Positions 1-7,511 of a DNA stretch of 13,952 nucleotides are shown here, piece after piece. The stretch is from an uncultured Eubacterium sp. Lineage in GTDB: Bacteria > Bacillota > Clostridia > Peptostreptococcales > Anaerovoracaceae. The notes under the pieces are model-generated. The model was not told where the DNA came from, searched no databases, and saw nothing but the letters and a program-made list of their open reading frames with translations. The position numbers were made by a program, and so were the translations under genes. The stretch is from assembly GCA_905193765.1 (NCBI GenBank), contig CAJJPZ010000048.1:1-13952 (forward strand). The letters run 5' to 3'. Position 1 is the first letter of the stretch. The number at the start of each line of letters is the position of its first letter.

Positions 1-363
1 GAGACGTATGGTCTTCTGATCCATACCCAGACTTTCCAGTCCGAAGGCCAGCTCATGCCAAACCTTGTCGGTTACTATCTGATTGTCGGGATTCTGCATC
101 ACATATCCTATCTTCGACGACTGTTCCCTGAGGTCTGCATCATCGATAGGCTTCCCTTCGAACAGGATCTCTCCCTTCATTACGCCGTGGGGTCTGAGCA
201 CAGTCTTGAGATGCTTCAGGAGCGTAGTCTTGCCGCTGCCGCTTCTGCCGCACAGCGTTATGTACTGTCCCTGTTCTATACTGAGGTTTATATCCTTCAG
301 CACCGACCTCTCCTCTGCTGCCGGATATGAAAATGTCAGATCCTTGATCTCAAAATGCGCCAT
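1..363 (-). CDS. ecfA: ECF transporter ATP-binding protein, partial (N-terminal 121 residues)
   Basis: This is the ATPase of an energy-coupling factor transporter, which powers vitamin import together with EcfT and a substrate-binding S protein. The translation begins MAHFEIKDLTFSYPA and runs off the left edge. Visible motifs are the Walker A sequence GRSGSGKTT at about residues 39-47 and a Q-loop YVMQNPDNQIVTD near residues 88-100. The PDNQ form is typical of EcfA/CbiO ATPases. The ATG at 363-361 is preceded by a strong GGAGG ribosome site. The start lies inside the end of ecfT (28-base overlap), so the two are translationally coupled. The signature motif, Walker B and any second ATPase domain lie outside the window. 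The cobalamin riboswitch heading the operon suggests a corrinoid substrate, but the ATPase itself does not define it. Confidence 0.93.
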   Translation of the reverse strand, partial: MAHFEIKDLTFSYPAAEERSVLKDINLSIEQGQYITLCGRSGSGKTTLLKHLKTVLRPHGVMKGEILFEGKPIDDADLREQSSKIGYVMQNPDNQIVTDKVWHELAFGLESLGMDQKTIRL

Positions 364-1232
364 GTCATTTCCTCCATTATATTTAAAACCGCCGGTACCG
401 ACAGGAACAGACAATATGCTGCCGCGCCCGTCGCAGAATATATATCGTTCAGAGGCGATATGTACATCTCCGGCGTGTAAGATGCTTCTGCACCGCCCTT
501 TGCACCGCAGATGATCACTGTGACCGCCAGGATCACCATCACGATCATCAGCAGGATATCACGTTTGTCGAATCTGTATATGGAAAAGCTGGTCCGTCTG
601 CCGCAGCCGTATCCCCGGCTCTTCATGCTGTCTGCCATGGTTATGCCGCCTTCCAGGGCCCATGACGTCAGCGCCGATACGATATTCATGCCATTGTGGG
701 CTTTCTCTCTTCTCGTCCCCATGTCTGCCGACATCCCGACAGACTTCCTGGCCGACGATATCTGCACCGCCTTTTTCTGATACATCGGCACCAGTCTCAG
801 CACCATTGTCAGTATCATTGATACCGATGGTATCATCCTGCCGAACATATACAGGAATTTATCGCTTGTCATCACCTGATTATATGATGCGAACCATATT
901 ATCACGCTTATGAACATCGCACTCAGAGCCATGCCGTAGCAAAGCGCCTCGAAGGTATACGGTCTGTCTCCGAAGTAAGTGAACAGTACCGTATCTCCAT
1001 TGCTGTTAAGGAGCGGATTTATGGCTGACATGAATATGAACAGCGGTATCAGTCCTGCTATGAGCTTAAGTCCTCCGGCGCCTCTCACCGTCAGATAATA
1101 TACCGATGAAAGAACGAAGGAACATATCAGGAATGCCGGATGTACGAAAAACATGCCGAACACTACTGCCCCTATGAAAAATGTGAAGTTTATCACCGGA
1201 TTGTATGTGGAAAATGTATCTCTATTTCTCAT
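336..1232 (-). CDS. ecfT: ECF transporter transmembrane component EcfT
   Basis: This is the membrane scaffold of an ECF importer, linking the ATPases to the S component. It is about 298 residues long with several hydrophobic segments: roughly two near the N-terminus (FTFFIGAVVFGMFFV and following), a segment around ALSAMFISVIIWFA, one around LLMIVMVILAVTVIICG, and one at the C-terminus. The cytoplasmic coupling region carries SSARKSVG and MKSRGYG, which correspond to the two Ala-Arg-Gly-type coupling motifs of the family. The start is ambiguous. The ATG at 1232 has GGGCGGA just upstream, while an in-frame TTG at 1244 would add four residues. I chose the ATG. Either start overlaps the end of the preceding surface-protein gene, as expected in a coupled operon. 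The family is secure; the substrate is inferred from context. Confidence 0.9.
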   Translation of the reverse strand: MRNRDTFSTYNPVINFTFFIGAVVFGMFFVHPAFLICSFVLSSVYYLTVRGAGGLKLIAGLIPLFIFMSAINPLLNSNGDTVLFTYFGDRPYTFEALCYGMALSAMFISVIIWFASYNQVMTSDKFLYMFGRMIPSVSMILTMVLRLVPMYQKKAVQISSARKSVGMSADMGTRREKAHNGMNIVSALTSWALEGGITMADSMKSRGYGCGRRTSFSIYRFDKRDILLMIVMVILAVTVIICGAKGGAEASYTPEMYISPLNDIYSATGAAAYCLFLSVPAVLNIMEEMTWRILRSRI

Positions 1233-3939
1233 CGTTCCGCCCAAGCTTCTTTCTTGCGATACACAGCGCTGCCACTGCTGCCAGAGCCGCTGCTCCGATG
1301 ATCAGCCACATTACAGGTATTTCCTGCTGTTCGTTGTCAGGTATCACATCATCCCAGGTACCGTCGAATCCTGCAACACCGTAAGGCGAGAAGCTCTGTG
1401 TATCGAATACGAGCATTCCGTCTTTACTGCTGCATTTTATCATCTCATACCTGCCGTCATGATCTATGTGCAATATCACAGCTGCCTCAAGCCCCTTCAT
1501 GTCGGGCTCCGGTATCTTCACCGTCACATGTTTGTCCGGATCGTATTCCTTCGCCGTAACCACATCGATCAGTGATATATCGTACATCACCAGCAGCTCC
1601 GATCCCTCTCCCAGGATCCCGGCCAGCCTGTCCTGCTGATCGTCTGTTATCTGTCTCTGCTTCACCACCAGCTTGTATCTCCACTGAAGACCGCTGACAG
1701 TTATGCCTGAGCTTTCGTCACGATGCAGGACACGTCCCAGCTTATTCAGCACTTTTTCGAATTCATCGTAGTTTTTGACAAGAAGCCTGTCATCATCTGA
1801 CAGATCTTCATATTCCTTATATGCATCGATCACAGCCTTGAGCTGTTTGTCCGTGAGTTTCGAGTAATCATCAGGCAGCCTGTCTGCCGGATCTTCGGGA
1901 TCCAGCACCGCATCGATAAGTGCCGCTGCCTTTTTCACATCTCCGCCCAGCTTTATACTGCCGCTCTTCGTCAGCGACTTTGTGGCTGCGCCCAGTGTTC
2001 TGGTGATCTGTCTTGCCTTGCTTCCCGGTTTCCTGTCGCTGTCACCGTTGCCGCTGTTGTTTTCTTCCCGGCCGAGTTCCCGAAGCTTCTTTTCTGCAGC
2101 CGTAAGCTTGTCGTAACCCACCACGAGGCTCTTCGCAGTATCCGACAGCGCGTCATATTCTTTTCTGGCGTGCTTTATCTGCTCTGCACTGCCGGTCGTC
2201 ACTCTGCCGATAGCCGCTATGAGTTCACTAACGGCTGCCGCTGCGGTCCTGTCCGCTACCGTTGGTATATCAGTCATATCGTATAACGACGATTTTCCAT
2301 TCCCGAAACGTTCATACGCTGTCAGAGCGTTGTACGCCTGCTCTGTAGACGCCGTATCCACAGTGCTGCTTCCATCTGCACTGAAGCCGCTACCCCGTAT
2401 GTAAAATCTCAGCAGGGCGTCCATCACTGAGTTGCTGTTTTTGATGAACTTACTGTCTTTATCCGGATCCCTGTCCATCGAAGTCAGAGCTATGATGACC
2501 TGAGCGCAGCATTCCGCTTCTGTATGTCCTTCACAGCTGAAAGATCCACTGCTGTCCTGCAGCTTCGACAACTGCGTCAGAGCTTTTTCTGCCGCAGACC
2601 TGAGCCTTCTGTCTGAACTGCAGTAAGGAGCCAGTGCCTGCAGAGCCTGAGCCGTCAGCACGATATCCGTGCTGCCCGAAGCGCCTCCCCTGCTCCATGT
2701 ACCGGAACTGTTTCTCGCATCCAGTATATAGCTGCAGAGTTTTTCTCTTGTCGTCCCGTTGACCGTCTGAGTGTTCTCCGGTATATCATATCTGCGGGAA
2801 TCCAGCGCCAAAAGCGCCAGCGATGCACTTTCCACGCCGCTCTTCAGGACATAGTCCATGTCGGCCATAAGCGCTGTAAGGCTCCTGCCATCTACATCCG
2901 AAGCGTCTCTTCCCGCTGCTGTTATACCCAGTATGATCCTGGCTGCATCCGAAGGATCCGCTATATCCGGCGTGCCACTGTCTCCTGAACAGTAATTTAT
3001 ATAGTTCACAGCATTGAGATAATATCCGTCTGCCGTTATATCCTCAATGTTCCCGGATCTTACCAGCCCGATCACGGCCCATTCGCCTCCGGTGTTCCCC
3101 ACTGACGGTATCCCTGCGCTGCTGATACTGTCTCCGGTATCTCTGTACGCACGCTCTATATCGGATGATGCAGCACGTGATACTGACATATCCTGTACCT
3201 GCAGAGATACGGCTGCCTTTTCTGACGCCGCTGCATCACCGGACTGTTTTTCATCAGGTACAGCCTGCTCCGTATCATCATCCTGAGCCGATGCAATCGT
3301 CTCTGTTACAACTGTACTGCTGTCGCCAGCTTCATCTCCGTTCACGATCGCGTCTTCCGGATCAACCTTCACTTCGCTGTCGTCACTGCTGTCTGATGAT
3401 GATCCGTTTTCTTCTTCATCCATTGTTCCTGTCTCCTGATCCGCCGCTGTTTCTTCAGCGGGGGCTGCCGTCACAGTGCCGTGATAGTACACCTTTATAC
3501 GGTCTCCGTCGCTGATCTGGCCTGTTGCGGCATCTACATCCTCCGGTGACACCGTCATATCGCTGCCGTTTATGCTGTACTTCCAGACACAGTCATTGCC
3601 TGCATCTCCTGCAGCTATGCCCTTCACCGTATGGATCTGCCCGTTCTGAAATGATACCGTAGCCGATTCCGCCTTCAGTGCCTTATCGATAACATCCTTC
3701 AGATCGTCCTCCGGATGTACCGTCATGTCCGTTTCTGTCAGCCTGCCATACCATGCTGCACCATCGGCCTCAGTCCATACCGTGTTCTCGACAGTGATAT
3801 GGACCCGGATACTTTCCGTTTTTTCGTCGTCAGCCTTTTCTCCGGCACAGACCGTTGCCGGTACCGATGCAGCCATCATTATGATGCATATCAGACATGC
3901 GATATGCTTTTTCAACAGTTTTCTATACTTTGCTGTCAC
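1222..3939 (-). CDS. Surface protein with DUF4430 and terpenoid-cyclase-like alpha/alpha barrel; candidate corrinoid-capture protein
   Basis: This 905-residue exported protein probably sits on the outer face of the membrane. Layout: signal peptide 1-32; DUF4430 beta domain about 44-155 (CVWKYSINGSD, GDRIKVYYHG); acidic Ser/Asp-rich linker about 156-270; alpha/alpha barrel of the prenyltransferase/squalene-cyclase type about 275-545 (GGEWAVIGLVRSG at 284-296, then repeated helix pairs such as STDIVLTAQALQALAPY); two related helical modules about 558-623 and 672-737; a beta-rich domain about 744-858; a transmembrane helix about 876-895; and a basic tail. There is no LPXTG motif. The start is GTG, set by AAGGAGG ten bases upstream. 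Animal transcobalamin and intrinsic factor combine the same two folds, an alpha/alpha barrel and a DUF4430-like domain, to clamp B12. The upstream cobalamin riboswitch and downstream ECF genes fit corrinoid capture. Domain assignment is by eye; ligand binding is inference. Confidence 0.88.
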   Translation of the reverse strand: MTAKYRKLLKKHIACLICIIMMAASVPATVCAGEKADDEKTESIRVHITVENTVWTEADGAAWYGRLTETDMTVHPEDDLKDVIDKALKAESATVSFQNGQIHTVKGIAAGDAGNDCVWKYSINGSDMTVSPEDVDAATGQISDGDRIKVYYHGTVTAAPAEETAADQETGTMDEEENGSSSDSSDDSEVKVDPEDAIVNGDEAGDSSTVVTETIASAQDDDTEQAVPDEKQSGDAAASEKAAVSLQVQDMSVSRAASSDIERAYRDTGDSISSAGIPSVGNTGGEWAVIGLVRSGNIEDITADGYYLNAVNYINYCSGDSGTPDIADPSDAARIILGITAAGRDASDVDGRSLTALMADMDYVLKSGVESASLALLALDSRRYDIPENTQTVNGTTREKLCSYILDARNSSGTWSRGGASGSTDIVLTAQALQALAPYCSSDRRLRSAAEKALTQLSKLQDSSGSFSCEGHTEAECCAQVIIALTSMDRDPDKDSKFIKNSNSVMDALLRFYIRGSGFSADGSSTVDTASTEQAYNALTAYERFGNGKSSLYDMTDIPTVADRTAAAAVSELIAAIGRVTTGSAEQIKHARKEYDALSDTAKSLVVGYDKLTAAEKKLRELGREENNSGNGDSDRKPGSKARQITRTLGAATKSLTKSGSIKLGGDVKKAAALIDAVLDPEDPADRLPDDYSKLTDKQLKAVIDAYKEYEDLSDDDRLLVKNYDEFEKVLNKLGRVLHRDESSGITVSGLQWRYKLVVKQRQITDDQQDRLAGILGEGSELLVMYDISLIDVVTAKEYDPDKHVTVKIPEPDMKGLEAAVILHIDHDGRYEMIKCSSKDGMLVFDTQSFSPYGVAGFDGTWDDVIPDNEQQEIPVMWLIIGAAALAAVAALCIARKKLGRNDEK

Positions 3940-3982
3940 TTTACAGAAGCCTCCTTAACTGTATGACCACCTGTCCCGTCTG

Positions 3983-5221
3983 TCAGTTGGTTCCGCCTGC
4001 ATCGCTGCCAAGACCCTTGCATGTATACTCCCATACGATGGATTCTCCGCCTTTCAGCTTGTAGCCACTGGCTCCGTAGTTAGGTGACCATCCGTTGACT
4101 TTGTATATCCATCCTGACTGGCTTCCGCAGTCGAATTCATAGAGATTGTTTATACCTTCGATATAGTTGGTGCCATATCCCGGAGAATATGCGTATTCCA
4201 GCTGTATGCCTGTGGCATCGCATGCGCGTTTCAGTACATCGAATACACTTTCACCGTCTCTGAACTCCACAGTGGACGCTGCCAGTATGACTCCGTTGGA
4301 AGGGACATATTTTTCCTTTCCCTTCGTCAGATCCGACATATTCTTCAGGATCGTAGTGCATTTTATGGATATGGTGCAGGTCTTCACACTGCTGCCAGTA
4401 TCTGACGATGAGCTGTCTGAGCCTGACGAGGATGACGAGCCCGAAGCCGATGAGGATGATGATGAACCTCCCGCAGCTATGACTTCCTGTTCATGGGCTT
4501 TCTGTTCCTTTTCAGCCTGCTTTATTTCCTTTTCCCTGTCAGCCACCACCTTGTCAAGATCGCCGGCACTGAAGCAGAGGTCGAAATCACCGTCTGCTTT
4601 TTTCGCCTGAGCGATATTGAAGTCATTGAGCGATCTGACGTCCAGTTTATCTACATTTATGCTTTTTCCTGCAACGCTTATTTCCTGACCGGACTTCGCA
4701 GTCTTCGTCTTTTTGCCGCTTTCAAATGTCACACTGCCCTCGAAGACCTTCACTCCCATGGAGCCCTTCTGCACATTCACGGAAAAGACGGCTCCGTCGG
4801 TGGTTATACTGCATTTTCCTGCAGCCATCGAATTGAATTCACCGCCGTTTTTCAGGGCGATGAAAGTCTCTCCGTCATCCAGTTCCAGCGCAAGTTTCTT
4901 TTCATCTATACCGCTGAATGAGATCTGCGTATCTTCCGAGACCGCATATGTATTCTTTCCTGCCTTTATCACTGCCGATGAGCCTGACTTCGTTTCCACC
5001 AGGTCTCCCGACTTTATCTTCGTGCCGTCGTCAAGAGTATACGCCACGCCGCTCCTCTCTATATTCACTATACCGGATACTTCCTCTGCCGCTGCATCAC
5101 TGCCGCCGCCTCCGAACCATCCCTTGATGTACCCTGCCGCCATGACGCCGCATATGACTATGACTGCCACCAGAGCCACCATTACTGTATTCATCACTTT
5201 CTTCTTTTTCCGTGTTTCCAT
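3983..5221 (-). CDS. Membrane-anchored FecR-like/DUF4430 protein, first gene of the cobalamin-riboswitch operon
   Basis: This 412-residue protein has a basic N-terminus (METRKKKK) and one membrane segment at about 11-31 (VMVALVAVIVICGVMAAG). There is no lipobox, so it is probably a signal anchor with the rest outside. Residues about 50-200 resemble a FecR-type beta domain (repeated short strands, DGTKIKSGDLVETKSG). A charged helix lies at about 222-247, a Ser/Gly-rich linker at about 252-277, and a C-terminal DUF4430 domain at about 280-402 ending GWIYKVNGWSPNYGASGYKL and VWEYTC. DUF4430 matches the beta domain of transcobalamin-type proteins. The reading frame stays open upstream to 5323, but the ATG at 5221 has a good AGGAG site and directly precedes the anchor, and the upstream part is riboswitch leader. 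It lies 43 bases before the larger DUF4430 protein. A role in binding or handing over corrinoid is inferred. Confidence 0.85.
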   Translation of the reverse strand: METRKKKKVMNTVMVALVAVIVICGVMAAGYIKGWFGGGGSDAAAEEVSGIVNIERSGVAYTLDDGTKIKSGDLVETKSGSSAVIKAGKNTYAVSEDTQISFSGIDEKKLALELDDGETFIALKNGGEFNSMAAGKCSITTDGAVFSVNVQKGSMGVKVFEGSVTFESGKKTKTAKSGQEISVAGKSINVDKLDVRSLNDFNIAQAKKADGDFDLCFSAGDLDKVVADREKEIKQAEKEQKAHEQEVIAAGGSSSSSSASGSSSSSGSDSSSSDTGSSVKTCTISIKCTTILKNMSDLTKGKEKYVPSNGVILAASTVEFRDGESVFDVLKRACDATGIQLEYAYSPGYGTNYIEGINNLYEFDCGSQSGWIYKVNGWSPNYGASGYKLKGGESIVWEYTCKGLGSDAGGTN

Positions 5222-5257
5222 GTCTGCTCCTGTTCTCACTATCTGAAATTTTCCAAC

Positions 5258-5285
5258 AAAAAACACCCTCCTGTCCCCCGGGTGC
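5258..5285 (-). terminator. Probable intrinsic terminator of the cobalamin riboswitch
   Basis: On the minus strand CACCC (5284-5280) can pair with GGGTG (5268-5264) across an 11-base loop, followed directly by six U (5263-5258). It lies between the aptamer and the ribosome site of the first operon gene, where a riboswitch terminator is expected. The stem is short, so its strength is uncertain. Confidence 0.55.
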
Positions 5286-5334
5286 TGCGTACAAAAAACT
5301 CGCCGTCTGACCTCAGAAGACAAAACGTTCCAGA

Positions 5335-5446
5335 TAACAGACCCGTCTACCGACTGACCACCGGATCATTGACGATATTCCGATGATATCACGGCTGCTG
5401 AGATACAGTGCCGGACTCACACCGGCTTCCACACTGTCTGACCTGA
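5335..5446 (-). promoter_or_regulatory. Cobalamin riboswitch aptamer
   Basis: Read on the minus strand, the leader contains the conserved B12 core GGAAGCCGGTGTGAGTCCGG (5430-5411) followed by CACTG. After that come a CAGCCGTGA segment (about 5399-5391), corresponding to the CCACTGTGA junction, and AGTCGGTAGACGGGTCTG (about 5355-5338), which matches the B12-box pattern AGTCAGGAGACCTGCC. CAGAC (5440-5436) and GTCTG (5342-5338) form a closing stem. The aptamer is compact, with no obvious large peripheral stems. It sits between a sigma-A promoter and the DUF4430/ECF operon, so corrinoid is expected to repress that operon. Exact boundaries and subclass (adenosyl- or aquo/methyl-cobalamin) cannot be settled by eye. 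Confidence 0.85.
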
Positions 5447-5462
5447 ACTATTTATTTACTTA

Positions 5463-5492
5463 ATGATACTATTTTACACTCGGCTGTGTCAA
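5463..5492 (-). promoter_or_regulatory. Sigma-A-like promoter of the DUF4430/ECF operon
   Basis: On the minus strand a perfect -35 TTGACA (5492-5487) is followed after 18 bases by TATCAT (5468-5463). It lies about 20 bases before the riboswitch aptamer, giving a leader that contains the full sensor. Confidence 0.65.
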
Positions 5493-5600
5493 GGTTTAAT
5501 TGGCGCAGGCCGTCCCGTTTTCAGAAGATTTTAAAACAATCATTCTGTCACTGGAGCTGTGATATTCGTTATGATATTTTTGTTTTTTTGGTGTGTAGGG

Positions 5601-5606
5601 TATAAT
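5601..5606 (+). promoter_or_regulatory. Probable -10 element of the hydrogenase-locus promoter
   Basis: A consensus TATAAT lies 46 bases before the flavoprotein ATG. The -35 region is a T-rich stretch around 5578-5585 without a clear TTGACA. The region 5222-5651 holds no gene: it contains the riboswitch leader and its promoter on the minus strand and this divergent promoter on the plus strand. Confidence 0.5.
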
Positions 5607-5651
5607 TTAAAATCATTCAAAAATAAACCCTGAAAGGAGAACATTACGAAC

Positions 5652-7511
5652 ATGAACAGACTTGACTTTAAACAGAAAGATGCGTCGCAGAAAGTCGTTG
5701 AAAGTCTCTACGATGATCTTCAGCGCCGTATCACAGCGAGCCCTCCCGGACAATGTCCCGTGGATATGGCTGAGTCTTTCCTGAAACTCTGTCATGCACA
5801 GTCATGCGGCAAATGTGTTCCCTGCAGAGTCGGCATAGGTCAGCTGCTGGAACTCATGGAGAAGCTGCTGGAGCTTGACTCGGAGAACTCGATGGACGAT
5901 CTGACACTTATAGAAAACACCGCTGCTGCCATAAAGGATTCATCTGACTGTGCCATAGGCTCGGAAGCTGCGGACATAATCCTCAGGAGCATGTCGGGAT
6001 TCAGAGAGGATTATGAGGAACATGTGCGCAGGAACAGATGCACCCAGAGCATACAGAATTCCAAGCAGCCTGTGCCCTGCGTCGCAGGATGTCCTGCAGG
6101 AGTGGATGTTCCGGGATACATGGCGCTGGTACTGGCAGGCCGATACGACGATGCTGTGCGTCTCATAAGAAAAGACAACCCGCTCCCTGCCGTATGCGCG
6201 CTGATATGCGAGCATACGTGCGAGGAGAGATGCCGCAGGAAGCTGATAGACACTTCTGTCAATATCAGAGGGCTCAAACGTTTCGCCATAGACAACTGTA
6301 GCAAGACGGTGCTCGTGCCAGCGCCTATGGATGATACAGACAAAAAGATCGCTGTCATAGGCGGCGGTCCCAGCGGACTGTCGGCGGCGTACTTCCTGGC
6401 ACTGATGGGTCACAAGGTTCATATTTTCGAAAAGCGCAGCCAGCCCGGAGGCATGCTGAGATACGGCATACCGCAGTACCGTCTGCCCCGTGAGAGACTG
6501 CAGTGGGATATAGACGCCATCCAGTCCATGGGTGTGGAGATAGAGACCGACAGTGATATCAACGACAAGGATACGATACGGTCCATCAATGAGAACTACG
6601 ATGCAGTTTACATATCCATCGGCGCGCACACTCATAAATCCATCGGCATAGACGGTGAATACAGCAAAGGCGTCATACCCGCAGTGGAGATGCTGCGGGG
6701 CATAGGCGACGATGCCATGCCTGATTTCAGGAACAAAGCGGTAGTCGTCATCGGAGGAGGCAATGTCGCCATGGATGTGGCAAGAACAGCCAAACGTCTG
6801 GGAGCCTCTGAAGTGAGCATAGTATACAGAAGAAGACGTCAGGATATGACAGCACTTCCCGATGAGATCGACGGCGCAGTTGCTGAAGGCTGTACACTGC
6901 TGGAACTCAAGGCTCCATCAAGGATCGAGAGTAGCAGCGCAGGCAGAGTCAGAGCACTGTGGGTCCAGCCGCAGATCGCCGGCAGATCCGACAGTTCCGG
7001 ACGTCCCCGCCCCGTTGCCGCACAGGCTCCCGAGGAACGCATACCGTGCCACATCATCATATCCGCCATCGGCCAGGGTCTTGAAGCGGAAGGGTTCGAG
7101 AACTACGGCATACCGGTGGTAAAGAACACCTTTGCAACGGAATCATCCAGCGCCATCAACGATGTTGACGGATTTTTTGCCGGGGGAGACTGTGTGACAG
7201 GACCTTCCACCGTCATAAACGCAATAGCCGCAGGCAAAGTAGCCGCTGCAAATATAGATACATACCTGGGATATGACCACAGAATAAGCGCCGAGGAGGA
7301 TATCGACATCCCTGAACCGAGAGTCATGGACAGCAAGCCATGCGGACGCGCCGAGCTGAAACTCAGATACGCCAAGGATCGCGGCAGCGACTTCCTTGAG
7401 ATCGAGAACGGCATGAGTCTGGAAGAAGCCGTACAGGAAGCCAGCAGGTGTCTGCGGTGCGACAGATTCGGCATAAGCTCACTGAAAGGAGGTCGCAGAG
7501 AACAATGGTAA
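5652..7511 (+). CDS. GltD-like NAD(P)-binding flavoprotein with NuoF-like Fe-S domain, partner of a group A2 [FeFe] hydrogenase
   Basis: This 619-residue cytoplasmic oxidoreductase is predicted to pass electrons between NAD(P)H and an [FeFe] hydrogenase. Residues about 35-125 resemble the C-terminal 4Fe-4S domain of NuoF (SCGKCVPC, Cys 52, 55, 58, with Cys100). Residues about 130-215 match the GltD-type Fe-S domain (PCVAGCPAG; CEHTCEERC). An FAD motif VIGGGPSG lies at about 235-242 and GMLRYGIPQYRLP at 267-279. A second nucleotide-binding motif VIGGGNVAMD (about 366-375) with YRRRRQDM suggests NADPH. GGDCVTGPSTVINAIAAG (511-528) is the usual C-terminal FAD contact. AAAGGAG lies about a dozen bases before the ATG. 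The length fits the family and the gene looks intact. It overlaps the hydrogenase remnant start by 7 bases (ATGGTAA). With that gene destroyed, its present partner is unknown. Confidence 0.88.
   Translation: MNRLDFKQKDASQKVVESLYDDLQRRITASPPGQCPVDMAESFLKLCHAQSCGKCVPCRVGIGQLLELMEKLLELDSENSMDDLTLIENTAAAIKDSSDCAIGSEAADIILRSMSGFREDYEEHVRRNRCTQSIQNSKQPVPCVAGCPAGVDVPGYMALVLAGRYDDAVRLIRKDNPLPAVCALICEHTCEERCRRKLIDTSVNIRGLKRFAIDNCSKTVLVPAPMDDTDKKIAVIGGGPSGLSAAYFLALMGHKVHIFEKRSQPGGMLRYGIPQYRLPRERLQWDIDAIQSMGVEIETDSDINDKDTIRSINENYDAVYISIGAHTHKSIGIDGEYSKGVIPAVEMLRGIGDDAMPDFRNKAVVVIGGGNVAMDVARTAKRLGASEVSIVYRRRRQDMTALPDEIDGAVAEGCTLLELKAPSRIESSSAGRVRALWVQPQIAGRSDSSGRPRPVAAQAPEERIPCHIIISAIGQGLEAEGFENYGIPVVKNTFATESSSAINDVDGFFAGGDCVTGPSTVINAIAAGKVAAANIDTYLGYDHRISAEEDIDIPEPRVMDSKPCGRAELKLRYAKDRGSDFLEIENGMSLEEAVQEASRCLRCDRFGISSLKGGRREQW

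Noticed and set aside
3360..3440. Low-complexity Ser/Asp-coding repeats in the large surface protein, considered as a possible tandem repeat or CRISPR-like array
   Set aside because: The codons vary and there is no fixed repeat unit or spacer pattern; it is an acidic protein linker.
4713..5246. A 177-codon plus-strand open frame rich in Ser, Pro and Phe
   Set aside because: It is antisense to the FecR-like/DUF4430 gene, and its composition is what the complement of a Ser/Lys/Glu-rich gene would give.
5222..5323. A 34-codon N-terminal extension of the first DUF4430 protein
   Set aside because: It lies in the riboswitch leader and terminator, its sequence does not look like protein, and the ATG at 5221 has a good ribosome site right before the membrane anchor.
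5940..6635. A long minus-strand open frame (231 codons)
   Set aside because: It is antisense to the GltD-like flavoprotein, whose cofactor motifs are unmistakable, and resembles no family.
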